Origin: Pseudobacteriovorax antillogorgiicola
GTDB lineage: Bacteria > Bdellovibrionota_B > Oligoflexia > Oligoflexales > RGVZ01
Length of the DNA stretch: 54,973 nt
Direction: 5' to 3'
NCBI GenBank assembly: GCA_945898195.1
Contig: CAMDHM010000016.1
Span: 1-54,973 of the forward strand
Positions within the stretch are counted from its first letter, which is position 1; each line of letters starts with the position of its first letter. This document shows positions 8,571-18,334 of this stretch, piece by piece. The position numbers were made by a program, and so were the translations under genes. Under the pieces are notes generated by a model. That model saw only the letters and a list, made by a program, of their open reading frames with translations, had not been told where the DNA came from and searched no databases.

Positions 8571-9674
8571 ATGACCAGTAAACGTGACTACTACGAAATT
8601 TTAGGCGTCGAAAAATCATCTACCGATGCTGAGATTAAATCGGCTTATCGTAAAGCAGCGATGAAATTTCATCCCGATCGCAATCCCGATAACAGCGAAG
8701 CGGAGGAAAAGTTCAAGGATGCTTCTGAAGCCTATGAGGTTCTTTCCAACGCCGAGAAGCGTGCGACCTACGACCGATTTGGTCACCAGGGGTTGGGGGC
8801 TGGAGCCGGATTTAACGATGTGAACGATATTTTTCAGAGTTTCGGTTCGATCTTTGAAGAGTTTTTTGGTTTCGGCGGCGGATTTAGCGGCGGCGGCAGA
8901 AGCCGGGCAAGGCGCGGAGCTGACTTACGCTACGATTTGGCTTTGGAATTTAATGAAGCCGTCTTTGGTGTTGAAAAGGAGATTGAATTTGAGCGGATCG
9001 CCAACTGCACGGGTTGCAGTGGTACTGGTGCCAAGCCGGGAACCTCGCGGGCTCGCTGCAAGACTTGCCAAGGGGTGGGCCAAATTCGCAGAACCCAAGG
9101 GTTTTTTAGTGTGGCAACTCCTTGTCCATCCTGCGGGGGCGAAGGTGAAACAATCGAACATCCATGCCAATCCTGCAAAGGTCGGGGCCGCAAAAAAGTT
9201 GAGCGAAAAATGTCGGTCAAAGTCCCCGGTGGAGTCGATACGGGGTTGCGGCTGAGGGTATCTCAAGAGGGTGAGGCCGGAGGCAATGGCGGCCCTGCCG
9301 GAGATTTATATGTCGTTCTTCATGTGAAGGAAAGCGACCGGTTTGTGCGTGATGGCAATGATTTGATTCTGAGTCAGCAGATCAGCATGGTGCAAGCGGC
9401 TCTTGGTACCAAAATGAAAATCAATGGGATCGATTCAGAACATAATGTAGAGGTCCCGGCAGGAACCCAGTACGGACACCGAATCACCGTGCCCGGAGCA
9501 GGTGTTCCGAGCCTTAAAGGGGTTGGCCGTGGTGACCTACATGTGGAATTTGCTGTGGTGATTCCACGAAAAATGAGCCGTGAGCAGCGCGACCTTCTGC
9601 AAAAGTTTTCTGAAATCAGTGGCGACGAGGCTACTGGCGGCCAAAGTGGCTTTTTTCAGCGATTATTTGATTGA
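8571..9674 (+). CDS. dnaJ: Chaperone DnaJ (Hsp40)
   Basis: DnaJ delivers unfolded proteins to DnaK and stimulates its ATPase. The 367-residue protein has a J domain (1-70) with the HPD motif (FHPDRNP), a Gly/Phe-rich region, four zinc-binding repeats (CTGCSGTG, CKTCQGVG, CPSCGGEG, CQSCKGRG) and the C-terminal substrate-binding domains, making it a canonical type I DnaJ. A reading frame starts seven codons upstream, but MTSKRDYYEILGV is the family N-terminus and CAGGG lies before this ATG. Neither dnaK nor grpE is present nearby. Confidence 0.96.
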   Translation: MTSKRDYYEILGVEKSSTDAEIKSAYRKAAMKFHPDRNPDNSEAEEKFKDASEAYEVLSNAEKRATYDRFGHQGLGAGAGFNDVNDIFQSFGSIFEEFFGFGGGFSGGGRSRARRGADLRYDLALEFNEAVFGVEKEIEFERIANCTGCSGTGAKPGTSRARCKTCQGVGQIRRTQGFFSVATPCPSCGGEGETIEHPCQSCKGRGRKKVERKMSVKVPGGVDTGLRLRVSQEGEAGGNGGPAGDLYVVLHVKESDRFVRDGNDLILSQQISMVQAALGTKMKINGIDSEHNVEVPAGTQYGHRITVPGAGVPSLKGVGRGDLHVEFAVVIPRKMSREQRDLLQKFSEISGDEATGGQSGFFQRLFD

Positions 9675-9728
9675 AGGAAAGGATCCTTCTCGGTGCTCAG
9701 GTTGATCAAGAAGCCATGATGATGGACG

Positions 9729-11003
9729 TCAGACGGACGTCGCCGGGCCTTCGGTCAGACCTTTGATTCCGAATGTGGGCGGAACTCGGCTGGCTAGCCA
9801 CGCCGGGTAGATTCCAGCTATGACAGAAACAATGAGTGCACCGCTTCCGACCCATGCGTAAGTGCGCCAATTGTAGTCTATCGGTAAGGTCGCAAAGAAG
9901 TACAAGTCTGGCAAATCAATGAACTGAAACTTTTCAAGCAATTTACTGATTCCGAAAGCTAAAGCACTTCCAACGGCTGTTCCAATAATCCCGACCCAAG
10001 CACCTTGAATCAGAAATAACGTCAAGATTTCACGGTTGGTGGCCCCAAGGGCCTTCAAAATCGAAATGCTGCGCTGTTTTTGGGTCACCGAAATGAACAG
10101 GGTGGTCAGGATGTTAAAACTCGCCACGCCGCTGACTAAAAATACAAGGGCGGCGATCACTGCCCGTTCAATCTGCATGGCTTCAAACAGAGAACGGTTG
10201 AAGGATTGCCATTCTTTAATTTGGATAGTGTATTTTTCGCTCATAGCGGCAGCGATTTCCGTGCTGCGGTCCGGCCGTTTAAGTCCGATTTCGAGCCCGG
10301 TCACGCGTTGCCCCATGCCAAAAAAAGCCTGCGCCGTTGCCAGGGAGACAATTCCAAGTTTGTTGTCGTAATGCTTGAGGCCTGAATCATAGACCCCGGC
10401 GATACGAAACGACTGCATTTCTCCGATTCGGTCGGCGTCGGGAGCCACTAACTGGATGATATCCCCCGGTTTTGCATCGAGCACCGACATCAGGCCGCGC
10501 CCGAGAATGATGGGTGACGGCTTATCGGGCCTTGACCGGGCGGGGTTGCTTCCTGGCTGGACTTCCATCTCAGTTTGGAGCTCGTCCAGGGCAGTGATCG
10601 GATGGACGAGCGGGCGAAGGTCCTGGACCAATTGGCGTTGCCTGGGTTCTATGCCGCGGATCAGGGTCGAATGAAGCATCGAATTTTTTCGGGCCATCGT
10701 CTCGTAATGAATAAAGCGGGAGATCCCCGTGAGATTTACACCAAAATCACGTTGAATTTTTTCTGCCCAAATCTCAGGCTTGTCTAAACCGCCCGGGAAG
10801 TTGAAGGCCAATATATGCGCGTTCGCAGCAAGGAAGCGGTTTCTCAACTGGGTTTCAAAACCGTTAATGACAGACAGGACGACGGTCATCGCAGCAACTC
10901 CGATGGCCACTCCTGCGATGGAAAGCAGGGTGATCCAAGAGAAAAAGCGGTTTTCTCGGCTTGACCGAAGGTATCTTGTTGCGACGAAGACGGCTGTTCT
11001 CAT
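9729..11003 (-). CDS. lolC: LolC/LolE-type lipoprotein-releasing permease
   Basis: The 424-residue protein matches the LolC/LolE family: a short N-terminal segment with RYLRSSRENRFFSWITLLSIAG, one transmembrane helix (about 20-45), a large periplasmic domain (about 50-275) and three C-terminal helices in an FtsX domain containing KALGATNREI (about 317-326). In the known LolCDE complex such subunits extract lipoproteins from the inner membrane for transfer to LolA. No lolD lies directly beside it; an ATPase of that class is at 19757-20437 with a different permease. The sequence does not tell LolC from LolE. It is divergent from znuA and lacks a clear Shine-Dalgarno. Confidence 0.85.
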   Translation of the reverse strand: MRTAVFVATRYLRSSRENRFFSWITLLSIAGVAIGVAAMTVVLSVINGFETQLRNRFLAANAHILAFNFPGGLDKPEIWAEKIQRDFGVNLTGISRFIHYETMARKNSMLHSTLIRGIEPRQRQLVQDLRPLVHPITALDELQTEMEVQPGSNPARSRPDKPSPIILGRGLMSVLDAKPGDIIQLVAPDADRIGEMQSFRIAGVYDSGLKHYDNKLGIVSLATAQAFFGMGQRVTGLEIGLKRPDRSTEIAAAMSEKYTIQIKEWQSFNRSLFEAMQIERAVIAALVFLVSGVASFNILTTLFISVTQKQRSISILKALGATNREILTLFLIQGAWVGIIGTAVGSALAFGISKLLEKFQFIDLPDLYFFATLPIDYNWRTYAWVGSGALIVSVIAGIYPAWLASRVPPTFGIKGLTEGPATSV

Positions 11004-11081
11004 GGTAAAGGAGAGTATCTGGAAGATGGCTGATGGTCAAAGGCGTAAGGCGGAGCTCCGGATGACGAGGAGGCGTGGGGT

Positions 11082-12062
11082 GTGTTATCTACGACGGTTC
11101 ACGAGCGGGGGCGAGTTTTGACCATTAAGCGACTGATCTTGCCTTTAACTTTTTGCCTTTTGGCGGAGTCGGCCTTTGCTGCAAAGTCGGATGGCCGCCC
11201 ATTATTGCTAGTCAGCGTTTATCCTGTTGCCGCGATGGCTCAGGAAATTGCAGGCGACGCCTTTGAAGTGAAGCCAGCCTTGCCGTATGGACGTAGTGAA
11301 CACGACTACGAGGCCTCGGCGAAAGATGTACGGACCTTGCGCGGTGCAGACCTACTCTTGATTGTCGATCAGACAACGGACGGATGGATGGGGCGTGCCA
11401 CTGGAAATAAAGTTCCGGTTTTTGAAATTCTGCCTCACGTTGATCGAGCGATTTACGGGGACACGATTGGGGTGGCCGCTTTGGGCAGTGTTGCGACAAA
11501 ATCAATGGGCGGACTACCGGACCCACATTTCTGGCTAGACCCCATTCGGATGGGCAAGGCTGCGTTGGCTGTTGCTAACCGCCTTGCAGAGATGACCACA
11601 ATTGATGAGCCGGCAAGAAAAGCTGTTGTCGCAAGGGCAAAGGTCTTTTCCGCAAGGATGACCGGGTTGAACGCAGCTATTATTGAAGGAGCGAAATCAT
11701 GGCGGGTTGCTCACGTGATCCTTGCCCACGGTTCGCTGGGGTATTACAGCCGACTGACCGGACTCAAAATCATTGGAATCCTTGAGCCTATGCCTCATGT
11801 GGAGCCAACTCCGCGGCATTTGGGCGCTCTTATTCAATTGGCGAAGGCAAATAAACCATGTGTGGTGTTGGCCGAGGAACAAATTGATGATGCGGTTGCG
11901 CGAGCTTTGGCCCGTGAGGCCGGAGTCTCGGTGACGCGGATCAACCCCATGGGTTATCCGGAGGGAACGGCAGTCGCTTCGCTTGGGGCCTACGACCGTT
12001 ATCTTGTGCGCTTCACCAAGGAAGTTGCAAATGGAATTTCGAAGGCAACGATATTAAAATGA
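11082..12062 (+). CDS. znuA: Zinc ABC transporter substrate-binding protein (ZnuA-like)
   Basis: ZnuA is the periplasmic zinc receptor of the ZnuABC importer. Family motifs include the SEHDYEASAKDV metal-ligand segment, DPHFWLDPIRMG, HGSLGYYSRLTG and EEQIDDAVARALA, with HVEPTPRHL between the lobes. The His-rich loop of many ZnuA proteins is missing. GTG at 11082 has an excellent GAGGAGG (11067-11073) eight bases before it. A TTG at 11118 would give a tidier Sec signal peptide (TIKRLILPLTFCLLAESAFA), so the start is not settled. The stop overlaps the ATP-binding subunit by 4 nt. Confidence 0.9.
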   Translation: MLSTTVHERGRVLTIKRLILPLTFCLLAESAFAAKSDGRPLLLVSVYPVAAMAQEIAGDAFEVKPALPYGRSEHDYEASAKDVRTLRGADLLLIVDQTTDGWMGRATGNKVPVFEILPHVDRAIYGDTIGVAALGSVATKSMGGLPDPHFWLDPIRMGKAALAVANRLAEMTTIDEPARKAVVARAKVFSARMTGLNAAIIEGAKSWRVAHVILAHGSLGYYSRLTGLKIIGILEPMPHVEPTPRHLGALIQLAKANKPCVVLAEEQIDDAVARALAREAGVSVTRINPMGYPEGTAVASLGAYDRYLVRFTKEVANGISKATILK

Positions 12063-12856
12063 ATGCAGATGACAATATGAGATCCAAAGGTAACGCAACG
12101 GAAGGACCCCCCGCTATTGAAGTCAGGGGCCTGTCTCTGGCAATTGAAGGTCGTTCCATCCTGCACGACGTAACTTTTACTTTGGATCGCGGGGAATTTT
12201 TGTGCATTTGCGGTCCGAATGGTGCCGGCAAGACCATGCTGCTTAAAGCAATTCTTGGTTTGGGGAAGCCGACTCTAGGCACAGTTTCATTGTTTGGCCT
12301 GCTGCCGCGTGATGGTCGGAAAAAAGTTGGCTATGTGCCCCAGCGGAAGAATTTTGATCGGATGTTCCCGGCTCGTGTGGTGGAAGTCATCGCCGCACAC
12401 CTCGCGGGAGCATGGCCCCTTATGGTTTCGTCTGCAGCTCGGGATAAGGCCGCAGCGGCACTGCGGATTGTTGGTGGCGAGCATCTGCTGGACAAAGAAC
12501 TACGCGACCTCAGTGGCGGCGAGTTACAGCGGGCTTTTTTAGCGCGCGCTCTTGTCGCAGATCCGGAAATGCTGGTTCTTGATGAACCGATGGCAGGGGT
12601 TGATTCCAAAGGCATCACAGATATCACTGCGTTGCTGGACGGTTTAGCCAAGCAGCGCCGTTTGACTGTTGTCATGATCACCCACAGCCTTTCTGTCGTG
12701 GAGCATTGCGCCACTAAAGTGATTTTTATGGAAGGTGGCACCGTCATGGCGTGGGGAAATCCAGCTCAATTGCTGCATGATCCTCGGATCAGAGAAACTG
12801 CCTTCACTGGTCATGACCATGAACATGCAGTCACCAGTGGCAAGGGAGAATACTGA
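12059..12856 (+). CDS. znuC: Zinc ABC transporter ATP-binding protein (ZnuC-like)
   Basis: This is the ATPase subunit of the zinc importer, on the cytoplasmic face. The 265 residues contain Walker A GPNGAGKTM, the Q-loop region VPQRKNFD, signature LSGGELQRAFLAR, Walker B MLVLDEPMAGVD and a switch His in MITHSL. RKNFDRMFPARVVEVI is typical of the metal-type (ZnuC/MntB) family. It overlaps znuA by 4 nt and is followed after 2 nt by the permease. The C-terminus is His-bearing (HDHEHAV), which may bind zinc. Confidence 0.93.
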   Translation: MNADDNMRSKGNATEGPPAIEVRGLSLAIEGRSILHDVTFTLDRGEFLCICGPNGAGKTMLLKAILGLGKPTLGTVSLFGLLPRDGRKKVGYVPQRKNFDRMFPARVVEVIAAHLAGAWPLMVSSAARDKAAAALRIVGGEHLLDKELRDLSGGELQRAFLARALVADPEMLVLDEPMAGVDSKGITDITALLDGLAKQRRLTVVMITHSLSVVEHCATKVIFMEGGTVMAWGNPAQLLHDPRIRETAFTGHDHEHAVTSGKGEY

Positions 12857-12858
12857 CC

Positions 12859-13749
12859 ATGATCGAATTTATCGGTGAGATTCTGGCCCAGGATTTCATG
12901 CTGCGCGCCTTGACGGGCGGTGCTCTTGTGGCGATAGCGTGTGCCATGTTGGGTGTGCTGGTTGTTCAGCGAGGCATCACGTTTGTTGGTGATGGTCTCG
13001 CCCATTCCATGTTTGGTGCGGCGGGGATCATTGCACTAATCAATGCAATCTTCGGTGCAGCGGTAGGTGCGGATGCCGGGGGGGGAGCGTATGGGGCTTT
13101 TTTTATATGGGCGGCTTTGCCGCTGAATGTCTTGGTCGGTTTTGCGATGGCGTGGGTACGACGCACCGGTAAGCTGCGCGGCGATGCAGCCATTGGTATT
13201 TTTTTTCCGATCATGTTTGCAGCCGGAGTTTTGTGTTTGGCTCTGCGCCGCAATTCAGGTGCCCCGCCTTTGAATATGGAGGCGCTTCTTTTTGGTAGTG
13301 TCCTCGGTATGACCCCGGCAGATCTAATGATTACCGCAGGTGGTGCAGTGGTGATTGCCGTGATCGCGCTGACGTGGGGGCGCAGGATTGCCTATGCGGC
13401 ATTTGATCCGGATTTGGCTGCTATGTCGGGAGTGCGGGTGGCTTTGGCCGAATACGCACTATTTGGTTTGTGCGCGGCCGTGGTGGCTTTCTCGATGCGT
13501 TTGGCTGGCGTTGTGCTCGTTAGTTCGCTTCTCGCGATTCCGGCTGGTGCAGCATCCTTATGGCGTGGCAGTTACGGTGCACAGCTGCTGTTCGCCTCTT
13601 TGTTTGCTGCGATTTCCGTAAAGGTGGGACTCATTCTGGCCTATTGGATTGACGTGCCATCGGGGGCGATGATCGTTTTGACAATGGGCGCCCTGTTTTT
13701 TGCCACAATGGTTGTTCGGGCATTGGTGGCGACAGATGCAAGCCACTAG
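12859..13749 (+). CDS. znuB: Zinc ABC transporter permease (ZnuB-like)
   Basis: This 296-residue ABC-3 family permease has about eight or nine transmembrane helices. The N-terminal block FMLRALTGGALVAIACAMLG and GDGLAHSMFGAAG are typical of ZnuB/TroC proteins. A GGGAG Shine-Dalgarno lies inside the end of znuC. It completes znuA-znuC-znuB. Zinc is the best guess for the substrate; manganese or iron cannot be excluded from sequence. The last 14 nt overlap the exoD-like gene. Confidence 0.93.
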   Translation: MIEFIGEILAQDFMLRALTGGALVAIACAMLGVLVVQRGITFVGDGLAHSMFGAAGIIALINAIFGAAVGADAGGGAYGAFFIWAALPLNVLVGFAMAWVRRTGKLRGDAAIGIFFPIMFAAGVLCLALRRNSGAPPLNMEALLFGSVLGMTPADLMITAGGAVVIAVIALTWGRRIAYAAFDPDLAAMSGVRVALAEYALFGLCAAVVAFSMRLAGVVLVSSLLAIPAGAASLWRGSYGAQLLFASLFAAISVKVGLILAYWIDVPSGAMIVLTMGALFFATMVVRALVATDASH

Positions 13750-14347
13750 TCCGAGATTATCTGATGCCTTGGTGCAATTGCGAACTCTCGCGGCTGCAGG
13801 TCCACTAACCTTTGGTGGATTGTTAGATGCTCTGAATTCTCGGGGGCATGCCTTTGTTTGTCTTGTTCTTGGATTTCCGTTTTTAACCCCTGTGCCATTG
13901 CCTGGGGTTTCAATTCCATTTGGTATCATGATTGTTGTTGTGGCTTTCTGCATGGTTGCAGGGCTGCCGCCATGGATGCCGACCACGTGGAGGGGTAGGG
14001 TCTTGCCGGCGGAATTAGTCGTGAAGGTGATTGATTTTGCGCTAAAGGTCCTTCGCAAAATTGAATTTCTCGTAAGGCCCCGCGGCCAAATTTTCCTGAA
14101 ATTTCCCGGTGTGATACGCGTGTCCGGGCTTGCCATGGCTTTTTGTGGTGGGATTTTGGCGCTGCCGCTGCCGCCCGGAACAAACTTTCCGCCGGCTCTT
14201 GGTGTCGTTTTAATTGCGATTGGCGTGCTGGAATCCGACTCGATTGTCCTTGGACTCGGATATTTGGTGGCAGCAATCAATGGCACAGTTGTTGGGTCGA
14301 TCACTTTTTTTGGTTTCGAATACGTTGCGGGATTGTGGCATAACTGA
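13736..14347 (+). CDS. ExoD-family membrane protein
   Basis: The 203-residue protein has four or five hydrophobic segments and the layout of the ExoD (exopolysaccharide synthesis) family: an N-terminal helix with LSDALVQLRTL, then LLDALNSRGHAFVCLVLGFPFLTP, P-L-P-G repeats, and a second half with LALPLPPGTNFPPALGVVLIAIG. Members are linked to exopolysaccharide production in rhizobia; the biochemical role is unknown. The ATG at 13736 lies inside the 3' end of znuB (14 nt overlap), so it is probably expressed with the zinc transporter. Confidence 0.8.
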   Translation: MQATSPRLSDALVQLRTLAAAGPLTFGGLLDALNSRGHAFVCLVLGFPFLTPVPLPGVSIPFGIMIVVVAFCMVAGLPPWMPTTWRGRVLPAELVVKVIDFALKVLRKIEFLVRPRGQIFLKFPGVIRVSGLAMAFCGGILALPLPPGTNFPPALGVVLIAIGVLESDSIVLGLGYLVAAINGTVVGSITFFGFEYVAGLWHN

Positions 14348-14372
14348 TCGTAATCATTGCGGGGATAATTAA

Positions 14373-16295
14373 TTGAAGTCTAGCTCTGGCAGCATTGAAA
14401 CGACAAGCCACCGTCATAATGGGTCCACGTCTGACAGGTTGCTGGCATATGCCGCCCTTGGCGTTGTTTTCGGAGATATCGGAACATCGCCGCTCTATGC
14501 CGTCAAAGAATGTTTTTCCGAGGCTTTCGGCTTAGCCCCGGTGCCGAGCAACGTCATGGGGATCATTTCACTCTTTTTTTGGTCACTGCTATCGGTCGTG
14601 GTTATCAAATATGTATTTTTTGTTATGCGCGCCGATAACCGCGGAGAGGGTGGAATCCTGTCTCTTATGGCCCTGGTTTCTCCTGGGGCTAAGGAAAAAA
14701 CACGCACACGCCTTGGCAAGATTGTCATGTACAGCGGAGTTATTGGCGCTTCTTTATTAGCTGCGGATGGGACCATCACGCCGGCAATCTCGGTTTTATC
14801 AGCAATGGAAGGCCTTGAAATTGCGACTCCACATTTGCAGCCAGTAGTAATTCCAGGAACAATTGTGATTCTAATTTCGCTATTCATGGTGCAGCGTCGA
14901 GGCACGGCCCGTGTCGCCAAGATATTTGCGCCCGCAATGGCGTTATGGTTTGCCGTCTTAGCCATTATGGCCTTGCCGGCGATTTTTGCCGAGCCAAGAA
15001 TTCTTGGGGCCTTGAACCCATTTCATGGAATCAAATTGTTGCTGACGCACGGCTGGCAGGGATTTCTTGTTCTTGGTGCGGTGGTGTTGTGCTTAACCGG
15101 GGCTGAAGCCCTGTACGCCGATATGGGGCATTTTGGGCGCAGGCCAATTAAGATGGCTTGCCTTTGGGTTGCGCTGCCGTGTTTGATGATTAATTACCTC
15201 GGACAAGGTGCCGTTTTGCTAATGCGTGGCAAAGAGGTTTCAGCAAATCCTTTTTATGGACTGGTTCCCCAATGGGGGATTTATCCGATGGTTGTGCTGT
15301 CGACCCTCGCGACGGTTATTGCGTCGCAGGCATTAATATCCGGTTCATTCTCGCTGGCTCAGCAGGCCGTTCAATTGGGGTATTCACCACGACTGACAAT
15401 TATTCACACGTCAGAAGACACCAAAGGACAAATCTACATTCCTGAGGTCAATTTTCTTTTGATGGTTGCCTGCGTTATGTTGGTTTTTATTTTTAAAACC
15501 TCATCTGCTTTAGCTGCGGCATACGGAATTTCAGTGATGGGGACGATGTCGATCACTTCATTTTTGATGTATTTCGTCGCGGTCCGAAGATGGAAGTGGA
15601 AGACCTCCTCGGCCGTTATTATGGTGGCAGTCTTTTTGGGAATTGATTTGACGTTTCTGGCTGCGAACCTGCACAAGATTATGGAGGGTGGCTGGTTTAC
15701 CATCATCATCAGTGGAATCGTCCTGACCGTCATGTTGACTTGGAAGCGTGGCCGCGGTGCCCTTGCGAAACGAATGGAGTCCCAATTTGCTCCGGTCATG
15801 AGTTTTGTTGAGGGAATTCAGCAGGACCGCCCTCATAGGGTACCTGGAACCGCTGTTTTTATGACGGGAAATGCACGGATGGTTCCGCCTGCGTTACGCC
15901 ATCATTTCGAACACAATCAGATTTTGCACCGGCAGGTGATCCTTCTTTCGATTCTGACAGAGGAGGTTCCGTTTGTGCCGCTCAAGGAGGCGGTGGAAGT
16001 TTTTCCTAGAGGAGAGGGATTCTACGAAGTGATCGCACGCTTTGGCTACATGCAGAGTCCCAAAGTTGAGAAAATTTTTCGGCTTGCACGATTGCAAGCT
16101 GGCCTTGAAGTCGAAGAGGCACGGACAACGTATTTTCTGGGTCGTGACATTCTGTTGACCGATGGACCTGAGCGAATGCTCCGCTGGCGAAAAACTCTTT
16201 TTTCATTCCTTGCCCGTAATTCGCTGCCGGCCACAGCATACTTCGGAATTCCACCGAATCGCGTCATTGAAATCGGAATGCAGGTTGTCTTGTGA
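14373..16295 (+). CDS. kup: Kup/Trk-type potassium transporter
   Basis: Kup proteins are proton-coupled potassium uptake carriers of the inner membrane. The 640-residue protein starts with a short polar tail, then ALGVVFGDIGTSPLYAVKECF, the family hallmark, followed by about twelve helices and a cytoplasmic C-terminal domain ending RVIEIGMQVVL. GAEALYADMGHFG and KTSSALAAAYGISVMGTM are further family motifs. The start is a TTG behind GGGG at about 14361. The stop overlaps the GTG of the next gene (GTGA). Confidence 0.95.
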   Translation: MKSSSGSIETTSHRHNGSTSDRLLAYAALGVVFGDIGTSPLYAVKECFSEAFGLAPVPSNVMGIISLFFWSLLSVVVIKYVFFVMRADNRGEGGILSLMALVSPGAKEKTRTRLGKIVMYSGVIGASLLAADGTITPAISVLSAMEGLEIATPHLQPVVIPGTIVILISLFMVQRRGTARVAKIFAPAMALWFAVLAIMALPAIFAEPRILGALNPFHGIKLLLTHGWQGFLVLGAVVLCLTGAEALYADMGHFGRRPIKMACLWVALPCLMINYLGQGAVLLMRGKEVSANPFYGLVPQWGIYPMVVLSTLATVIASQALISGSFSLAQQAVQLGYSPRLTIIHTSEDTKGQIYIPEVNFLLMVACVMLVFIFKTSSALAAAYGISVMGTMSITSFLMYFVAVRRWKWKTSSAVIMVAVFLGIDLTFLAANLHKIMEGGWFTIIISGIVLTVMLTWKRGRGALAKRMESQFAPVMSFVEGIQQDRPHRVPGTAVFMTGNARMVPPALRHHFEHNQILHRQVILLSILTEEVPFVPLKEAVEVFPRGEGFYEVIARFGYMQSPKVEKIFRLARLQAGLEVEEARTTYFLGRDILLTDGPERMLRWRKTLFSFLARNSLPATAYFGIPPNRVIEIGMQVVL

Positions 16296-17395
16296 TCCGG
16301 CGGCTTATTCCTGGCATCCTTGCCGCAGCGATGGTTGCCATAATTGGCGCGTTTGCTGCAGATTATTTGAGCGTTTTTATTGCGGGGCTCTCTGGCATCG
16401 ATCCCACGGACAAGAATGCCCACCATTTGGTCAGTGGAATTAGTCTTGCCGTCATCATCGGACTTTTGGTGCGCAATTTCTTCGGCGTTCCTGAGGCGCT
16501 CCGTCCAGGAGTCGCTTGGATTCTGAAAACAGGATTGCGGATCGGGATCGTTTTACTTGGGTTCAAATTGGCTCTGGGCACAACGGGTGCCATTTCGGGT
16601 AAGGCCCTGCCAATCGTCATCGCATGCATCGGTACCGCGTTGGTGGTGGTGACGGTATTTAACAATTGGTTGCGCCTGCCACCTAAGTTAGGCGCCCTCA
16701 TCGCTGTGGGCACGAGCGTTTGCGGAGTCACGGCAATTGTCGCCACAGGCCCGGCCATCGACGCCGATGAGAATGAAACTAGCTATGCCGTTGCCTGTGT
16801 TACCATTTTCGGCTTGTTGGCCTTATTTACCTATCCCTGGCTGGCGCACCGCTTTTTTGGTGTGGATCCCTTGTTGGCTGGAATCTTTCTGGGAACTTCG
16901 ATCCACGATACATCCCAGGTGGCTGGGGCAGGCATGATCTATCAGGAGGCTTTTGGTGAGCCATTGGCCCTGCAGGCGGCGACGGTAACCAAATTGATCC
17001 GGAATATGAGCATGGCCGTTTTGATTCCCTTGATTGCAACGAAATTTGGGAAGGGCCGTGCTGGATCAAAGGGACTTTCCTTAAAACAGGTCAAAGATGC
17101 CGTTCCCGGTTTTATTTTTTTGTTCCTGCTGGCGATTGCGTTGCGTTCGATGGGTGATTTTGTTTTTGATTCTGACCCAAAGGGCGAAGCGTGGCTTAAA
17201 TTCTTAGATGGGGCAGCTTGGGTTTCAAAATGGGCACTGGCGGGGGCACTGGCTGGGATAGGATTGAATACTGATTTGAAGAAGCTAAAGGGCCTTGGCC
17301 TTAAGCCCCTTCTGGTTGGATTAGTGGCTGCGGCAGTGGTCGGATTAATGAGTTTTGGTGCCCTATCCCTACTTTACATGCGCGGGGCTGGTTGA
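16292..17395 (+). CDS. yeiH: YeiH-family putative sulfate exporter (UPF0324)
   Basis: This 367-residue inner-membrane protein has about ten helices and belongs to the YeiH/UPF0324 family. Motifs are LRIGIVLLGFKL, GTSVCGVTAIVATGPAI, a GIFLGTSIHDTSQVAGAG loop and TVTKLIRN. Relatives are annotated as sulfate or sulfite-type exporters, but direct evidence is thin. The GTG start overlaps the kup stop by 4 nt. The last 27 nt overlap the convergent terC gene. Confidence 0.88.
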   Translation: MIRRLIPGILAAAMVAIIGAFAADYLSVFIAGLSGIDPTDKNAHHLVSGISLAVIIGLLVRNFFGVPEALRPGVAWILKTGLRIGIVLLGFKLALGTTGAISGKALPIVIACIGTALVVVTVFNNWLRLPPKLGALIAVGTSVCGVTAIVATGPAIDADENETSYAVACVTIFGLLALFTYPWLAHRFFGVDPLLAGIFLGTSIHDTSQVAGAGMIYQEAFGEPLALQAATVTKLIRNMSMAVLIPLIATKFGKGRAGSKGLSLKQVKDAVPGFIFLFLLAIALRSMGDFVFDSDPKGEAWLKFLDGAAWVSKWALAGALAGIGLNTDLKKLKGLGLKPLLVGLVAAAVVGLMSFGALSLLYMRGAG

Positions 17396-18334
17396 CTCAG
17401 GGTCGGCCGAAGGTCTTGGTTTGATAAAGATTGATGCCAAGGTGGCAATCCCCATCGTTGAGAGAATGACGGCGAGCGACAATGACACAGGTATGTAGAC
17501 GTAATGGGCCAGCAAGATTTTGCCCCCAACGAATACCAAGACGACTGAAAGTCCGTACTTTAGATACCTGAAGAGGTCGACGACCCGGGCCAGTGCGAAG
17601 TAAATCGAGCGCAGGCCAAGGATCGCAAAAATATTCGAAGTGTAGACAAGAAATGGATCTGTGGTGATCGCCAGCACGGCTGGAATCGAGTCCACGGCAA
17701 AAATCAGGTCCGAAACCTCCACCACCAATAGTGTCAGAAATAGCGGAGTCGCCACCCAGCGCGTTCCGCCCCGAGGGGCTTTATCACGAACAAAAAAATG
17801 ATCCCCATGAAATTGATCTGTTAAGGGTATGATTTTACGGAAGAAATTAACGACAATTCCCTTGTTTGGGTCGAAATCGCCATCCTTTTCCAAGGCTGCC
17901 TTGATTCCGCTGTAAATCAGAATTAAGCCAAAAATATAGGTTAACCATTCAAAACGATGGAGGGCTGCAACCCCGGCGCCGATGCAAACGGCGCGCATGA
18001 GGAGGGCCCCGAGAATCCCCCAAAACAGGACCCGGTGTTGTAGTCGGGGCGAGACTCGAAATGCCGAGAAAATCAGTAGGAATACGAAGAGGTTGTCGAC
18101 GCTAAGGGATAACTCAACGATGTAGCTGGTCAGGAAGGTTAGGGCCGCGTCATGACCAAGATTGAGCAAGATTACGCCATTGAATGCCAAGGCCAAAGCA
18201 ATCCAAAATGAACTCCAGATGATGGCCTCACGGAATTTTATTTCACGGCCGCCTTTGTGGAATAGGCCCAGGTCAAGAGCCAGAAGGCCCAATACAACCA
18301 CGATGAACAGCCCGAAAAGCCAAGTTTGATTCAA
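17369..18334 (-). CDS. TerC/Alx-family membrane protein
   Basis: The 321-residue protein has about nine helices and the two family signatures rich in membrane acidic residues, VELSLSVDNLFVFLLIF and VEVSDLIFAVDSIPAV. Members such as Alx, MeeF and YkoY export manganese or help metallate exported proteins. A frame extends 62 codons upstream, but TTG at 18334 begins the conserved part and has GGAGGG seven bases before it. I looked for a manganese yybP-ykoY riboswitch upstream and did not see one. The 3' end overlaps the YeiH gene by 27 nt. Confidence 0.9.
   Translation of the reverse strand: MNQTWLFGLFIVVVLGLLALDLGLFHKGGREIKFREAIIWSSFWIALALAFNGVILLNLGHDAALTFLTSYIVELSLSVDNLFVFLLIFSAFRVSPRLQHRVLFWGILGALLMRAVCIGAGVAALHRFEWLTYIFGLILIYSGIKAALEKDGDFDPNKGIVVNFFRKIIPLTDQFHGDHFFVRDKAPRGGTRWVATPLFLTLLVVEVSDLIFAVDSIPAVLAITTDPFLVYTSNIFAILGLRSIYFALARVVDLFRYLKYGLSVVLVFVGGKILLAHYVYIPVSLSLAVILSTMGIATLASIFIKPRPSADPESTSPAHVK

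Noticed and set aside
10780..11121. Plus-strand 113-codon frame between the LolC/E gene and znuA
   Set aside because: Mostly antisense to the LolC/E coding sequence and overlapping the start of znuA; Arg-rich with no recognisable domain.
13558..14304. Long 248-codon frame on the minus strand opposite znuB and the exoD-like gene
   Set aside because: It lies antisense to two genes with clear family matches, has low-complexity Thr/Pro/Arg content and no ribosome-binding site.
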